From Hydrogenophaga sp. (lineage in GTDB: Bacteria; Pseudomonadota; Gammaproteobacteria; Burkholderiales; Burkholderiaceae_C), in the NCBI RefSeq assembly GCF_014773545.1, contig NZ_SDDV01000005.1, forward strand, positions 124,001 through 188,000: 64,000 bases of DNA. Direction: 5' to 3'. Made by a program: the position numbers and the translations under genes. Position 1 is the stretch's first letter. Every line of letters starts with the position of its first letter. The notes beneath the pieces are model-generated. The model worked only from the letters and a program-made list of their open reading frames with translations. It did no database searches and had not been told where the DNA came from. Below, piece by piece: positions 1 to 7,807 of the stretch.

Positions 1-527
1 CTGCCGGCAGTGACCCACACGCGCGCGCCGCGCGCTGTGGCGATCTGTATGGCTGCCACACCGATGCCGCTGCTGCCCCCTTGCACCAGCAAGATTTCGC
101 CCGGCTGCAAGCGGGCGCGATCGAACACGTTGCTCCAGACCGTGAAGAACGTCTCGGGCAGCGAAGCCGCCGCCACTTCGTCAAGCCCGGCAGGCAGCGG
201 CAGGCACTGAGCCACCGGCGCGACGCAATACTGCGCATAGCCGCCACCAGCCACCAGCGCGCAGACGCGGTCGCCCATCTGAAATCCCGCCGCTGCCAGC
301 GCCGCCGCGTCGCCCGCCTCGATCACGCCCGCGACTTCCAGCCCGGGTATGTCAGAGACGCCGGGCGGCGGCGGGTAATGGCCGCGGCGCTGCAACACGT
401 CGGGCCGGTTGACGCCCGATGCGCGTACCCGAATCAGCAACTCACCCGCACCCGGCTGCGGCTGAGCGCGCTCACACAGGCGCAGCACCTCAGGCGCGCC
501 ATAGGCGCTGATCTCGACCGCTTGCAT
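1..527 (-). CDS. NAD(P)H:quinone oxidoreductase (PIG3-type), N-terminal part, cut by the window edge
   Basis: This is a zinc-independent medium-chain dehydrogenase/reductase that would reduce quinones with NAD(P)H in the cytoplasm. About 175 N-terminal residues are visible. The ATG at 527 opens MQAVEISAYGAPEVL, followed by a GroES-like fold with VNRPDVLQRRGHYPPPPG, typical of the PIG3/TIGR02824 group. Near residue 150 the nucleotide-binding loop VQGGSSGIGVAAIQIA begins the Rossmann domain. The C-terminus lies outside the window. It starts 22 nt after the pnp stop on the same strand, so it could be read from the rpsO-pnp transcript. The family call is firm; the physiological substrate is not known. 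Confidence 0.85.
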   Translation of the reverse strand, partial: MQAVEISAYGAPEVLRLCERAQPQPGAGELLIRVRASGVNRPDVLQRRGHYPPPPGVSDIPGLEVAGVIEAGDAAALAAAGFQMGDRVCALVAGGGYAQYCVAPVAQCLPLPAGLDEVAAASLPETFFTVWSNVFDRARLQPGEILLVQGGSSGIGVAAIQIATARGARVWVTAG

Positions 528-549
528 CACCGCAGAACCGCCAAGACGC

Positions 550-2685
550 TTAGGGCTGTTGTTGCTGAGCGGCTGGCTCGGCAGGTGCGGCGTTGCGGTC
601 GATCAGCGCCTTCATGGACAGCTTGACGCGCCCTTTTTCGTCGGTCTCGAGCACCTTGACCTTGACGATCTGGCCTTCGCTCAGGTAATCGGTGACTTTT
701 TCCACCCGTTCATGGGCGATTTGACTGATGTGCAGCAAACCGTCCTTGCCCGGCAACAGGTTGACCAGCGCGCCAAAATCCAGAATCTTGGTGATCGCGC
801 CTTCGTAGACCTTGCCGATTTCGACTTCGGCCGTGATCTGCTCGATGCGGCGCTTGGCTTCGTCAGCTTTGCCCGCGTCGGTGGCGGCAATGGTGATGCT
901 GCCGTCATCGTCAATGTTGATCTGGCAGCCGGTTTCTTCGCTCAGCGCACGGATCACGGCGCCGCCCTTGCCGATCACGTCGCGGATTTTCTCCGGATTG
1001 ATCTTCATGGTGTAGAGCTTGGGCGCGAAATTCGACACTTCGGTCTTGGCTTGGCCCATGGCGTCCTGCATCTTGCCCAGGATGTGCATGCGCGCTTCCT
1101 TGGCCTGCGCCAGCGCGACCTGCATGATTTCCTTGGTGATGCCCTGAATCTTGATGTCCATCTGCAGCGCGGTCACGCCGTTGGGGGTGCCTGCCACTTT
1201 GAAGTCCATGTCGCCCAAGTGGTCTTCGTCGCCCAGAATGTCGGTCAGCACGGCAAAGCGGTTGCCGTCCTTGATCAGGCCCATGGCAATACCGGCCACG
1301 TGGGCTTTCATCGGCACGCCCGCGTCCATCAGCGCCAGGCAGCCGCCGCAGACCGACGCCATGCTGGAAGAGCCGTTCGATTCGGTAATTTCAGACACCA
1401 CGCGCATGGTGTAGGGGAAGTCTTCCTTGCTCGGCAGCGCGGCAATCAGCGCGCGCTTGGCCAGGCGGCCGTGACCGATTTCGCGCCGCTTCGGTGAGCC
1501 CACGCGACCGGTTTCGCCGGTAGCGAACGGTGGCATGTTGTAGTGCAACATGAAGCGGTCTTCATAGTCGCCCGACAGCGCGTCGATGCGCTGCGCGTCG
1601 CGGTCGGTGCCCAGCGTGGCCACTGCCAGCGCCTGGGTTTCGCCACGCGTAAAAAGGGTCGAGCCGTGCGTGCGTGGCAGCACGCCGCTGCGGATTTCGA
1701 TCGCGCGCACGGTGCGCGTGTCGCGCCCGTCGATGCGCGGCTCGCCTGCCAGAATCTGGCCGCGCACGATCTTGGCCTCAATCTCGAACAACAGGCCTTC
1801 CACCGCCACGCCGTCAAACGCCACGCCTTCGGCTTTGAGCGCCGCCATCACGTCGGCGTAGGTGCTGCGGCAGGCTTGCGTGCGCGCCTGCTTGTTGCGA
1901 ATTTGATAGGCAGCTTCGAGCTTGGATGTGGCCAGGGCGCCAATCTTGGCGATCAAGCTCTCGTCCTTCGCCGGCGGCTGCCAGACCCACTCGGGTTTGC
2001 CTGCGTCGCGCACCAGCTCGTTGATGGCGGCGACCGCGACATTGCCCTGCTCGTGGCCGAACACGATGCCACCGAGCATGATTTCTTCGCTTAACTGGTC
2101 GGCTTCCGACTCGACCATCAGCACCGCGCCTTGCGTACCAGCGACCACCAAGTCGAGCTGCGAGGCCTTGCGTTCGGTCTGACCGGGGTTGAGCACGTAC
2201 TGGCCGTTGACGTAACCGACGCGGGCGGCGCCGATCGGGCCATGGAACGGAATGCCGCTGATCGACAACGCGGCCGATGTGGCAATCAGGGCAGCGATGT
2301 CGGCGTCCACCTCGGGGTTGAGCGACAGCGTATGCACGACCACCTGCACCTCGTTGAAAAAGCCTTCCGGGAACAGCGGGCGGATCGGACGATCGATCAG
2401 GCGGCTGGTCAGGGTTTCAAACTCGCCCGGGCGGCCTTCGCGCTTGAAGAAGCTGCCCGGAATGCGGCCAGCGGCGTAGGACTTCTCCAGGTAATCGACC
2501 GTCAGCGGAAAAAAGTCCTGCCCAGCCTTGGCGTCATTCCTGGCCACCACCGTAGCCAGCACCACGGTGCCCTCCATATCCAGCAGCACGGCGCCGCTGG
2601 ACTGGCGTGCGATTTCACCGGTTTCCAGGGTGACGCGGTGCTGGCCCCACTGAAAGCTTTTGCTGACTTTGTTGAACATGCTCAT
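550..2685 (-). CDS. pnp: polyribonucleotide nucleotidyltransferase (PNPase)
   Basis: PNPase degrades RNA 3'-to-5' by phosphorolysis and works with the RNase E degradosome. The 711-residue product has the usual family length and order: RNase PH domain 1 (about 10-145), all-alpha domain, RNase PH domain 2 (about 320-460), a KH domain with the GxxG loop IGKGGAVI (about 560), and an S1 domain with [19 protein letters not shown]. An upstream in-frame extension exists, but the ATG at 2685 (MSMFNKV) is preferred because AGGAG lies just ahead of it and it matches family length. rpsO lies 260 nt upstream in the classic rpsO-pnp arrangement. The leader holds a long hairpin that may mediate RNase III/PNPase autoregulation. 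Confidence 0.98.
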   Translation of the reverse strand: MSMFNKVSKSFQWGQHRVTLETGEIARQSSGAVLLDMEGTVVLATVVARNDAKAGQDFFPLTVDYLEKSYAAGRIPGSFFKREGRPGEFETLTSRLIDRPIRPLFPEGFFNEVQVVVHTLSLNPEVDADIAALIATSAALSISGIPFHGPIGAARVGYVNGQYVLNPGQTERKASQLDLVVAGTQGAVLMVESEADQLSEEIMLGGIVFGHEQGNVAVAAINELVRDAGKPEWVWQPPAKDESLIAKIGALATSKLEAAYQIRNKQARTQACRSTYADVMAALKAEGVAFDGVAVEGLLFEIEAKIVRGQILAGEPRIDGRDTRTVRAIEIRSGVLPRTHGSTLFTRGETQALAVATLGTDRDAQRIDALSGDYEDRFMLHYNMPPFATGETGRVGSPKRREIGHGRLAKRALIAALPSKEDFPYTMRVVSEITESNGSSSMASVCGGCLALMDAGVPMKAHVAGIAMGLIKDGNRFAVLTDILGDEDHLGDMDFKVAGTPNGVTALQMDIKIQGITKEIMQVALAQAKEARMHILGKMQDAMGQAKTEVSNFAPKLYTMKINPEKIRDVIGKGGAVIRALSEETGCQINIDDDGSITIAATDAGKADEAKRRIEQITAEVEIGKVYEGAITKILDFGALVNLLPGKDGLLHISQIAHERVEKVTDYLSEGQIVKVKVLETDEKGRVKLSMKALIDRNAAPAEPAAQQQQP

Positions 2686-2781
2686 GTTTTCTCCTGTGTG
2701 CCGCAGCGTTTGAAACGCGGACGACGGGGCGCGCAGAACGGCTGCGCAAAAAAACCGGAAAAACAAGCCAGAACACGATGC

Positions 2782-2833
2782 CATTCCAGCGCCGCTGCCG
2801 CGCAGTACGCAGACCGGCAACCGCCCTGGAATG
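2782..2833 (-). promoter_or_regulatory. long imperfect hairpin in the pnp leader (candidate RNase III site)
   Basis: Perfect 8-nt arms CATTCCAG and CTGGAATG close a 52-nt segment. Inside them, GGTTGCCG pairs with CGGCAGC (one G-U), giving roughly 17 paired positions with two mismatches. It lies about 100 nt upstream of the pnp ATG, after the rpsO terminator. In E. coli the pnp leader folds into a long stem that RNase III cuts, which lets PNPase repress its own synthesis. The position here fits that model; the function is inferred. Confidence 0.5.
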
Positions 2834-2886
2834 ACACAGCTTCGCTCTGCTGCTGCTCCGGCGTCAAAATGACCCGCAGCAATGCA

Positions 2887-2923
2887 AAAAACGCCCGAGC
2901 CAGCGAACCAACTCAGGCGTTTT
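2887..2923 (-). terminator. rpsO intrinsic terminator
   Basis: Read on the minus strand, AAAACGCCTGAG pairs with CTCGGGCGTTTT (one G-U), followed by a T tract. It begins about 20 nt after the rpsO stop codon. As in E. coli, some read-through into pnp is likely. Confidence 0.75.
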
Positions 2924-2945
2924 GTGCGTCATGCGGAGACGGGGC

Positions 2946-3212
2946 TTACTTGCGCAAACCCAGTTTGGCGATCAGGGCGACGTAACGCTCGGCGTTGCTG
3001 GACTTGAGGTAGTCAAGCAGCTTGCGGCGCCGACTCACCATGCGCAACAGACCACGGCGGCCGTGGTGGTCTTTGGCGTGCGTTTTGAAGTGCGGGGTCA
3101 GCTCGTTGATGCGAGCGGTCAAAATGGCGACCTGCACCTCTGGACTACCGGTGTCGTTGGTGGCGCGGGCGTTGGTCGCGATCACTTCGGCCTTGGCGGC
3201 GTGAGAAATCAT
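2946..3212 (-). CDS. rpsO: 30S ribosomal protein S15
   Basis: S15 is a primary 16S rRNA-binding protein that organises the central domain of the 30S platform. The 88-residue product has normal length. It carries the signature [15 protein letters not shown] near residue 20 and the rRNA-contact stretch [21 protein letters not shown]. The ATG at 3212 ([10 protein letters not shown]) is chosen over upstream in-frame ATGs by alignment to the family and the nearby AGGA. The gene is followed by an intrinsic terminator and then pnp. A TATAAT hexamer about 110 nt upstream leaves a leader long enough for S15 autoregulation, as known in E. coli. Confidence 0.98.
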   Translation of the reverse strand: MISHAAKAEVIATNARATNDTGSPEVQVAILTARINELTPHFKTHAKDHHGRRGLLRMVSRRRKLLDYLKSSNAERYVALIAKLGLRK

Positions 3213-3323
3213 AAAATTCCTAGAAAACATTGACATGCGTCCCGCCGCAGGTGGCCCGATGCAACTGGAATCAGGCGCGCCGCAACGGGCGTGATTACCC
3301 AGATGCCATCTGAGCAACGTTGG

Positions 3324-3329
3324 ATTATA
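3324..3329 (-). promoter_or_regulatory. perfect TATAAT -10 hexamer for rpsO
   Basis: A perfect TATAAT on the minus strand lies about 112 nt upstream of the rpsO start. I see no good -35 at the expected spacing, so the assignment rests on the -10 alone. The predicted leader is about 105 nt. Confidence 0.45.
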
Positions 3330-3343
3330 ACGTAGAAGTCACC

Positions 3344-3372
3344 GACGCTGCGCGGCTTTATCGCGCAGCGTC
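3344..3372. repeat. 11-bp perfect inverted repeat between the hicA remnant and rpsO
   Basis: GACGCTGCGCG at 3344-3354 is the exact reverse complement of CGCGCAGCGTC at 3362-3372, with a 7-nt loop. Neither strand has a T tract after it, so it is not a standard terminator. It sits just upstream of the rpsO -10. It could be an operator left from the lost HicAB-like module or a transcript hairpin. Confidence 0.5.
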
Positions 3373-3401
3373 CGTGTGGACTGCTGGGTTGGGCACCACG
3401 G

Positions 3402-3521
3402 CTACAAGGCCGCGATGAATTCGTCTATCGATACGTCCGCCTGACGCAAGATACCCGCCAGAGTGCCGACTTTGACTTCGCTATGCAGGGGGACGACACA
3501 ACCTTTGGAACCACGACGCAT
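3402..3521 (-). pseudogene. C-terminal remnant of a HicA/YcfA-family mRNA interferase toxin
   Basis: A 39-residue open frame reads MRRGSKGCVVPLHSEVKVG followed by TLAGILRQADVSIDEFIAAL. It matches the C-terminal half of HicA-like toxins, where a VVPxH strand is followed by GTLxxILRQAG and a short helix. The N-terminal half with the catalytic GSH histidine is absent. The frame overlaps, in another phase, the broken end of the recombinase gene, so a deletion seems to have joined the two. No HicB antitoxin lies between it and rpsO. It is very unlikely to be an active toxin. Confidence 0.7.
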
Positions 3522-4149
3522 TGTCAAGGCGTTTATTGATGCGGCTGGCTCCTGCGCCCTTGTTCATCTCGTGGTTTTTCCATTGCACCAGCGTGGGCTT
3601 GTCGTACAGGTTGACTTCCAAGTCCCCCAGCAAGCCCTTGAACTCGTCGAACAAAAGCCCTTTTTCGTAAATCGTGCGCTTGGCGTTGTCGTGTTCTTTT
3701 TCTTTCAGGTAGCCCTTGATGGCCTCGGTCAGCACGATAGAACGGGCTAGAAGGCGTTTTGGGGCTTCGGTGAGGGGTTGGGTAGCCCTGCCCATGTTCA
3801 TGGCCTCTTGTAGCGGCGGATTCGCGCCGTGAATGGCTTTGTAGGCTTCGATGGCTTTCATCATGCGGTCGAAGTCCTCGGGGCCGTCCGATTTCATCAC
3901 GCCCCGCGACAAGTCCAGCTCGAACTTGTGAGCGATGTCGTCAAGGCTGGGGAAAGTGGGCTTTTCGTTCATGGCGCGTTTTCGTTCAAGGGCTTCATTG
4001 AACTGTAGCGCCAACAAACGGGCAACCGTGGGGCTGCGTGTGCCTAGGCTGTGCTGCGTCTCGCGGCGCTTGCCTGTGGGGTCTTGCCAGATAACACGGA
4101 GAGAAAAAACGCCGTGTCGGTTTTGCTTCAACCTCGGAACTCGGATCAT
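3481..4149 (-). pseudogene. truncated tyrosine recombinase (integrase) beside tRNA-His
   Basis: The 222-residue frame starts MIRVPRLKQNRHGVFSLRV, like the N-terminal arm-binding part of phage/island integrases. It continues through a helical core-binding domain (about 110-205, ending NHEMNKGAGASRINKRL). After residue about 208 the family match stops and 14 unrelated residues precede the stop. The whole catalytic domain with the Arg-His-Arg-Tyr residues is missing. The gene begins 77 nt from the 3' end of tRNA-His and reads away from it, the usual geometry for an integrase next to its attL. Its base composition is visibly less GC-rich than its neighbours. Interpretation: the scar of an excised or deleted island. 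Confidence 0.8.
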
Positions 4150-4171
4150 GTGGGAACCCTAAGTGGGAACC
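4150..4171. repeat. direct repeat of GTGGGAACC upstream of the truncated integrase
   Basis: GTGGGAACC occurs at 4150-4158 and again at 4163-4171, 13 bp apart, immediately upstream of the integrase start and about 55 bp from tRNA-His. Spaced direct repeats here could be arm-type recombinase or excisionase sites; this is inference. Confidence 0.4.
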
Positions 4172-4190
4172 TGTCGCGAGTTTTTTGGTG

Positions 4191-4225
4191 AAAAAACCTT
4201 TCAAATTCAAGACCTTAGAAAAGGT
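4191..4225 (-). terminator. tRNA-His terminator
   Basis: On the minus strand AACCTTTTC directly after the tRNA pairs with GAAAGGTT (one bulge), and a run of T follows. It is placed right behind the encoded CCA. An integrase normally crosses into such tRNA 3' regions, so this may also be part of the attachment site. Confidence 0.55.
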
Positions 4226-4302
4226 TGGGGTGGCTGATGGGGCTCGAACCCACGACCACAGGAATCACAATCCTGTGCTCTACCAACTGAGCTACAGCCA
4301 CC
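4226..4302 (-). tRNA. tRNA-His (GTG)
   Basis: A complete cloverleaf of 77 nt reads GGTGGCTGTAGCTCAGTTGG at the 5' end. The anticodon loop is TTGTGAT (GTG) in a CAGGA/TCCTG stem, the T arm is normal, and CCA is encoded. The extra 5' G (G-1) opposite C73 is the identity mark of tRNA-His. It is flanked by a truncated integrase on the 3' side. Confidence 0.97.
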
Positions 4303-4313
4303 GCAAGCTTTTC

Positions 4314-4319
4314 ATTATA
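4314..4319 (-). promoter_or_regulatory. TATAAT -10 of tRNA-His
   Basis: A perfect TATAAT on the minus strand lies 11 nt upstream of the mature 5' end, so transcription would begin a few bases before the tRNA. No clear -35 is visible. Confidence 0.6.
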
Positions 4320-4337
4320 GCTCGAAAGAACATGGCG

Positions 4338-4390
4338 CCTGGTTACCCCAGGACACCCTGCCCTCTCCCATCAGCGCGAGATGGCGAGGG
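4338..4390. repeat. two adjacent hairpin-forming inverted repeats between ppiD and tRNA-His
   Basis: CCTGG/CCAGG (4338-4352) is followed by a longer imperfect stem CCCTC..CCATC / GATGG..GAGGG (4361-4390). They lie in the 170-bp gap after ppiD. There is no T tract on the ppiD strand, so at best this protects the 3' end or acts as a weak terminator. Confidence 0.35.
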
Positions 4391-4475
4391 GTGGGTGGGG
4401 GACAGACGCGCACTTGGTTTCACGCTGAGAATATCTGCCCGGCAAAGGGCGGGGGCTGGGGCCAAGCCGGCGGCA

Positions 4476-6398
4476 TCACTGCAGTGCGGCGTTGGCGGTG
4501 GCAGGTGGCGGCGGCGCCACCTTGATCTGCACGTTAAAACGCGCTTTCAAGGTCTCGAGGTAGGCCAGACTCTCGGCTGCCGACCACCACTGGCTGTACT
4601 GCTGCACCTCCTGACGCAAGGCTTCTGGCTCGCGCGGCTGGCGCGCTAGCACCTGTTCGACTTTGACCACGACATAGCCTTGTTCGCCCATATTCACACC
4701 CACCCAGGCCGGCAGTTGCGCCGGGTTGGCGCTCAGAGCCGCCGTGAGCACCGGCCGGGACAGGCCCTGGGTGTGCTCGCGCGAGACCGTCAGCACGGGT
4801 GACAGGGCTGCTACAGCCTGACCGGCTTTGCCGGCCGCCAGTTGCGCCTGGCCGGCCGCGCGCGCGAGTTCGGCGGCCCGCTGGGCCACCAGGCGCGTGC
4901 GAACCTGCTCGCGCACTTGCGTCAGCGCCTGGGTGCGAGCAGCCGTGTGCTGAACGATGCGGGCCGAAACGAGTTGACCGGGGGCGGTTTCGATTGCTTC
5001 GGTAGCACGCTTTTGCGCAATCGAGTCGGGCGCGAATAGGGCGTTCAGCAATCCCTCATGGGCCAGCACTCCGGCATCTGGACGGGGCTGGCGGGTCACG
5101 GCCCGGGCCGTCTGGATGGTCAGGCCGAAACGCTCGGCCACCGGCGCGAGGCTCTCGCCCTGCTCGTACACCAGGTTGCTGAACGGCTCCATCGACTGGG
5201 TGAACAGACGCTGCGCCTGCTGCAGCCTCAAATCGGCCTCGAGTTCGGGGCGCATTTGCTCGAAACTGCGCCGCGGCGGTGTTCTGATATCGACCAGTTT
5301 GATGATATGGAAACCAAAATCGGTTTCCACCAGCTCTGAAATGCCTCCTTGTTGCAGCGCAAATACGGCATCCTCGAAAGGCTTGACCATGGCCCCGCGA
5401 GAAAAGTAGCCCAGATCGCCGCCGTTGACGGCCGAACCGGGGTCTTGCGAATGGGCACGGGCCACATCGGCAAAGGTCTGCGGCGCCTGGCGCACCTGAG
5501 TCAGCAGCGCGCTAGCGCGCTGGCGCACCTGTTCCTTGTCGGCCGCTGTGGCGCCTGGCGCTACGCTGAGCAAGATATGACTTGCCCGGCGCTCTTGCGG
5601 GCCAGCCAGGCGTTCAATGTTTTGCTCGTAGTAGGCGCGCACATCGGTTTCTGCCAGCGCAATGCCGGGCGCCAGCGCGTTGGCGTCGAGCACCACGAAT
5701 TCCACGTCGGCTTGCTCGGGCGCCTGAAACAGGTACAGATTGGCGTCGTAGAAGGCTTGTATTTCGGCGTCGCTGGGCACGACGTCAGCGGCATGATCGC
5801 GCGCATCGAATGACGCCACCCGCACCTGGCGCTGCTCAAAGAAGGCGTTGAGCGCGATCTTGGCCACGGCCTCGGGCGCAAAACTCGAACCCTCCAGACC
5901 CTGCAGCACCTGGATTTGCGCGAGTTCGGCGCGCACCTGGGCTTCGAACAGCTCCGGCGTCAGGCCCTGGCGCGCAAGCAACTGGCGGTAGGCCTCGACG
6001 TCCAGCGTGCCGTCCGGGCGGCGCAGTCCGGCAATGACTTCGTGTTCCTGCAGGCTCAGCGCCAACCGCTGGTCGCTGATGTGCAGCCTGTATGCTTGCG
6101 CCGCCGCCGTCAGCACGCGCTGGCGCACCAGATGCTCCAGCGTGGCAAAGCGCGCCTCGGGGCTGTCGAGCATGGCGGGGTCTATCGTTGGCATGGCTTG
6201 ACGCAGGCGCTGCGACTGCTCTTGGTGCGCCCGATCCCAATCGACTTGGGTGATGTCTTGGCCGTCCACCTGCGCCACCGGCGCGCCGCGCGGGTCGGGA
6301 GTAAAGCCTTCGATGCCCACCAGCACGAACGACGGGATGATCAGGATCAGCAAGACAGCCATCAGGATTTGCTTGCGATTGCGAATTGATTCGAACAT
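4476..6398 (-). CDS. ppiD: SurA/PpiD-type periplasmic peptidyl-prolyl isomerase
   Basis: PpiD is an inner-membrane-anchored chaperone that meets proteins leaving the Sec translocon. The 640-residue product starts MFESIRNRKQILMAVLLILI, with a short cytoplasmic end and one N-terminal membrane anchor. A SurA-like N-domain follows (about 40-200). A parvulin domain lies near 265-365, with ERRASHILLS, GGDLGYFSRGAMVKPFEDAVF and DFGFHIIKL. The C-terminal part is helical. Length and layout match betaproteobacterial PpiD. Here it stands alone between two tRNA genes. Confidence 0.95.
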   Translation of the reverse strand: MFESIRNRKQILMAVLLILIIPSFVLVGIEGFTPDPRGAPVAQVDGQDITQVDWDRAHQEQSQRLRQAMPTIDPAMLDSPEARFATLEHLVRQRVLTAAAQAYRLHISDQRLALSLQEHEVIAGLRRPDGTLDVEAYRQLLARQGLTPELFEAQVRAELAQIQVLQGLEGSSFAPEAVAKIALNAFFEQRQVRVASFDARDHAADVVPSDAEIQAFYDANLYLFQAPEQADVEFVVLDANALAPGIALAETDVRAYYEQNIERLAGPQERRASHILLSVAPGATAADKEQVRQRASALLTQVRQAPQTFADVARAHSQDPGSAVNGGDLGYFSRGAMVKPFEDAVFALQQGGISELVETDFGFHIIKLVDIRTPPRRSFEQMRPELEADLRLQQAQRLFTQSMEPFSNLVYEQGESLAPVAERFGLTIQTARAVTRQPRPDAGVLAHEGLLNALFAPDSIAQKRATEAIETAPGQLVSARIVQHTAARTQALTQVREQVRTRLVAQRAAELARAAGQAQLAAGKAGQAVAALSPVLTVSREHTQGLSRPVLTAALSANPAQLPAWVGVNMGEQGYVVVKVEQVLARQPREPEALRQEVQQYSQWWSAAESLAYLETLKARFNVQIKVAPPPPATANAALQ

Positions 6399-6443
6399 GC
6401 CTGGGAGCCCTGAAACTAGAAGCCGAAAGCGCTGCTTGATAGT

Positions 6444-6473
6444 GAAAAAAAGGCGAACCGGGGTTCGCCTTTT
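6444..6473 (-). terminator. tRNA-Val(TAC) intrinsic terminator
   Basis: On the minus strand AAAAGGCGAACC and GGTTCGCCTTTT form a strong stem with a tight C-rich turn, followed by a T run. It lies 6 nt after the encoded CCA and 45 nt before ppiD. Confidence 0.85.
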
Positions 6474-6479
6474 GCATGG

Positions 6480-6555
6480 TGGTGGGTGCTGACGGGCTCG
6501 AACCGCCGACCTACGCCTTGTAAGGGCGCCGCTCTACCAACTGAGCTAAGCACCC
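6480..6555 (-). tRNA. tRNA-Val (TAC)
   Basis: A complete 76-nt tRNA. The acceptor stem is GGGTGCT/AGCACCC, the anticodon loop CTTACAA gives TAC, the T loop is normal (GGTTCGAGCC), and A73 and CCA are encoded. Confidence 0.97.
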
Positions 6556-6636
6556 CACCGAAAAAACTGGCTCGCCACAGGCAACCGACACGCCTGGGAG
6601 AACCGCTTCAGCGCCGTCATTTGAACACGGTGCAGT

Positions 6637-6664
6637 TGTGATTCTAAACGTGTGATTCTAAACG
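6637..6664. repeat. perfect 14-bp tandem duplication upstream of tRNA-Val(TAC)
   Basis: TGTGATTCTAAACG occurs twice back to back. On the minus strand each copy carries TAGAAT, a good -10 match, so the duplication may double a promoter element. It lies about 80-110 nt upstream of the tRNA and 29 nt from the stop of the tartrate dehydrogenase-like gene. Confidence 0.6.
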
Positions 6665-6692
6665 CAGCCCGGCATGCTGCACGTCAGCGGCT

Positions 6693-7793
6693 TCAGATCG
6701 GTGCGCGCGACACCTGAGCAGCTATTGCACGCCCCAGATCGGCCGTGCTGGCGCTGCCGCCCAGATCGGGGGTGCGCGGCGCATCACTGCCCGGCTGCAG
6801 CACGGCTTCTATGGCCTGCATGATGGCGGCGTGCGCTGCTGGATAACCCAGAAAGTCCAACATCAGGGCGCCGCACCAGATTTGGCCGATCGGGTTGGCT
6901 ATCTGCCGCCCGGCAATGTCGGGTGCCGAGCCGTGCACCGGCTCGAACAGCGAGGGAAATTTGCGCTCGGGGTTGAGGTTGGCACTGGGTGCTATGCCTA
7001 TGGTTCCGGTGCAGGCCGGCCCCAGGTCGCTCAGGATGTCACCGAACAGATTGCTACCCACCACCACGTCGAACTGATCCGGGCGCTGCACGAAGTGGGC
7101 GCACAGGATGTCGATATGAAACTGATCGACCCGCACGTCGGGGTAGTGTTTGGCCATTTCGGCCACCCGCTCGTCCCAGTACGGCATGGTGATGGCAATG
7201 CCGTTCGATTTGGTGGCGCTGGTCAGGAGTTTGCGTGGCCGCGAGCGCGCCAGCTCGAAGGCGTAGCGCAACACGCGGTCGACCCCGATGCGCGAGAGCA
7301 CGGTTTCCTGCATGACGATCTCGCGCTCGGTGCCAGCATACATGCGCCCGCCGATGCTGGAGTATTCGCCCTCGGTGTTCTCGCGCACGATCACCATGTC
7401 GATCTCGCCCGGCTGGCGCAGGCTGCCGTCGCGGCGCAGCACCAGAGCCCTCACGCCGGGCATGAGTTTGGCCGGTCGCAGGTTGACGTATTGGTCAAAC
7501 TCACGGCGAAATTGCAACAGCGAACCCCAGAGCGAAATGTGGTCCGGCACCTTGTCTGGCCAACCCACGGCGCCGAAGTAGATGGCGTCGTGGCCCCCGA
7601 TCTGCTGCTTCCAGTCGTCGGGCAGCATCTGGCCGTGTCGCTCGTAGTAGTCGCAACTGGCAAAGCCGAACCGGTCGAACTGCAAGTCGATGCCGAAGCG
7701 GACTGCCGTCGCCTCCAGCACGCGCAGACCCTCGGGTACGACTTCCTGGCCAATGCCGTCACCGGCAATGACTGCGATGCGATGTTTGCTCAT
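6693..7793 (-). CDS. tartrate/D-malate dehydrogenase-type decarboxylating dehydrogenase
   Basis: This is a member of the isocitrate/isopropylmalate dehydrogenase superfamily, closest in pattern to tartrate dehydrogenase/decarboxylase (TtuC) and D-malate dehydrogenase. It would oxidise and decarboxylate a 2-hydroxy acid with NAD+. The 366-residue product has the N-terminal IAVIAGDGIGQEVVPEGL, the substrate loop ENTEGEYSSIGGRMY, the catalytic lysine region TSATKSNGI and the metal-binding NLFGDILSDLGP. The ATG at 7793 (MSKHRIAV) is preferred to upstream in-frame starts by family alignment. An EamA transporter gene lies 14 nt upstream. The exact substrate cannot be told from sequence. Confidence 0.85.
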   Translation of the reverse strand: MSKHRIAVIAGDGIGQEVVPEGLRVLEATAVRFGIDLQFDRFGFASCDYYERHGQMLPDDWKQQIGGHDAIYFGAVGWPDKVPDHISLWGSLLQFRREFDQYVNLRPAKLMPGVRALVLRRDGSLRQPGEIDMVIVRENTEGEYSSIGGRMYAGTEREIVMQETVLSRIGVDRVLRYAFELARSRPRKLLTSATKSNGIAITMPYWDERVAEMAKHYPDVRVDQFHIDILCAHFVQRPDQFDVVVGSNLFGDILSDLGPACTGTIGIAPSANLNPERKFPSLFEPVHGSAPDIAGRQIANPIGQIWCGALMLDFLGYPAAHAAIMQAIEAVLQPGSDAPRTPDLGGSASTADLGRAIAAQVSRAPI

Positions 7794-7807
7794 GATGAAA
7801 CAGGCTT

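Noticed and set aside
3216-3401. Second attachment-site copy of the tRNA-His 3' end
   Set aside because: Only GGTTGGG-length matches found; no convincing duplicate of the tRNA end.
3402-3521. Functional orphan HicA toxin
   Set aside because: The catalytic half is missing and no HicB is present; treated as a remnant.
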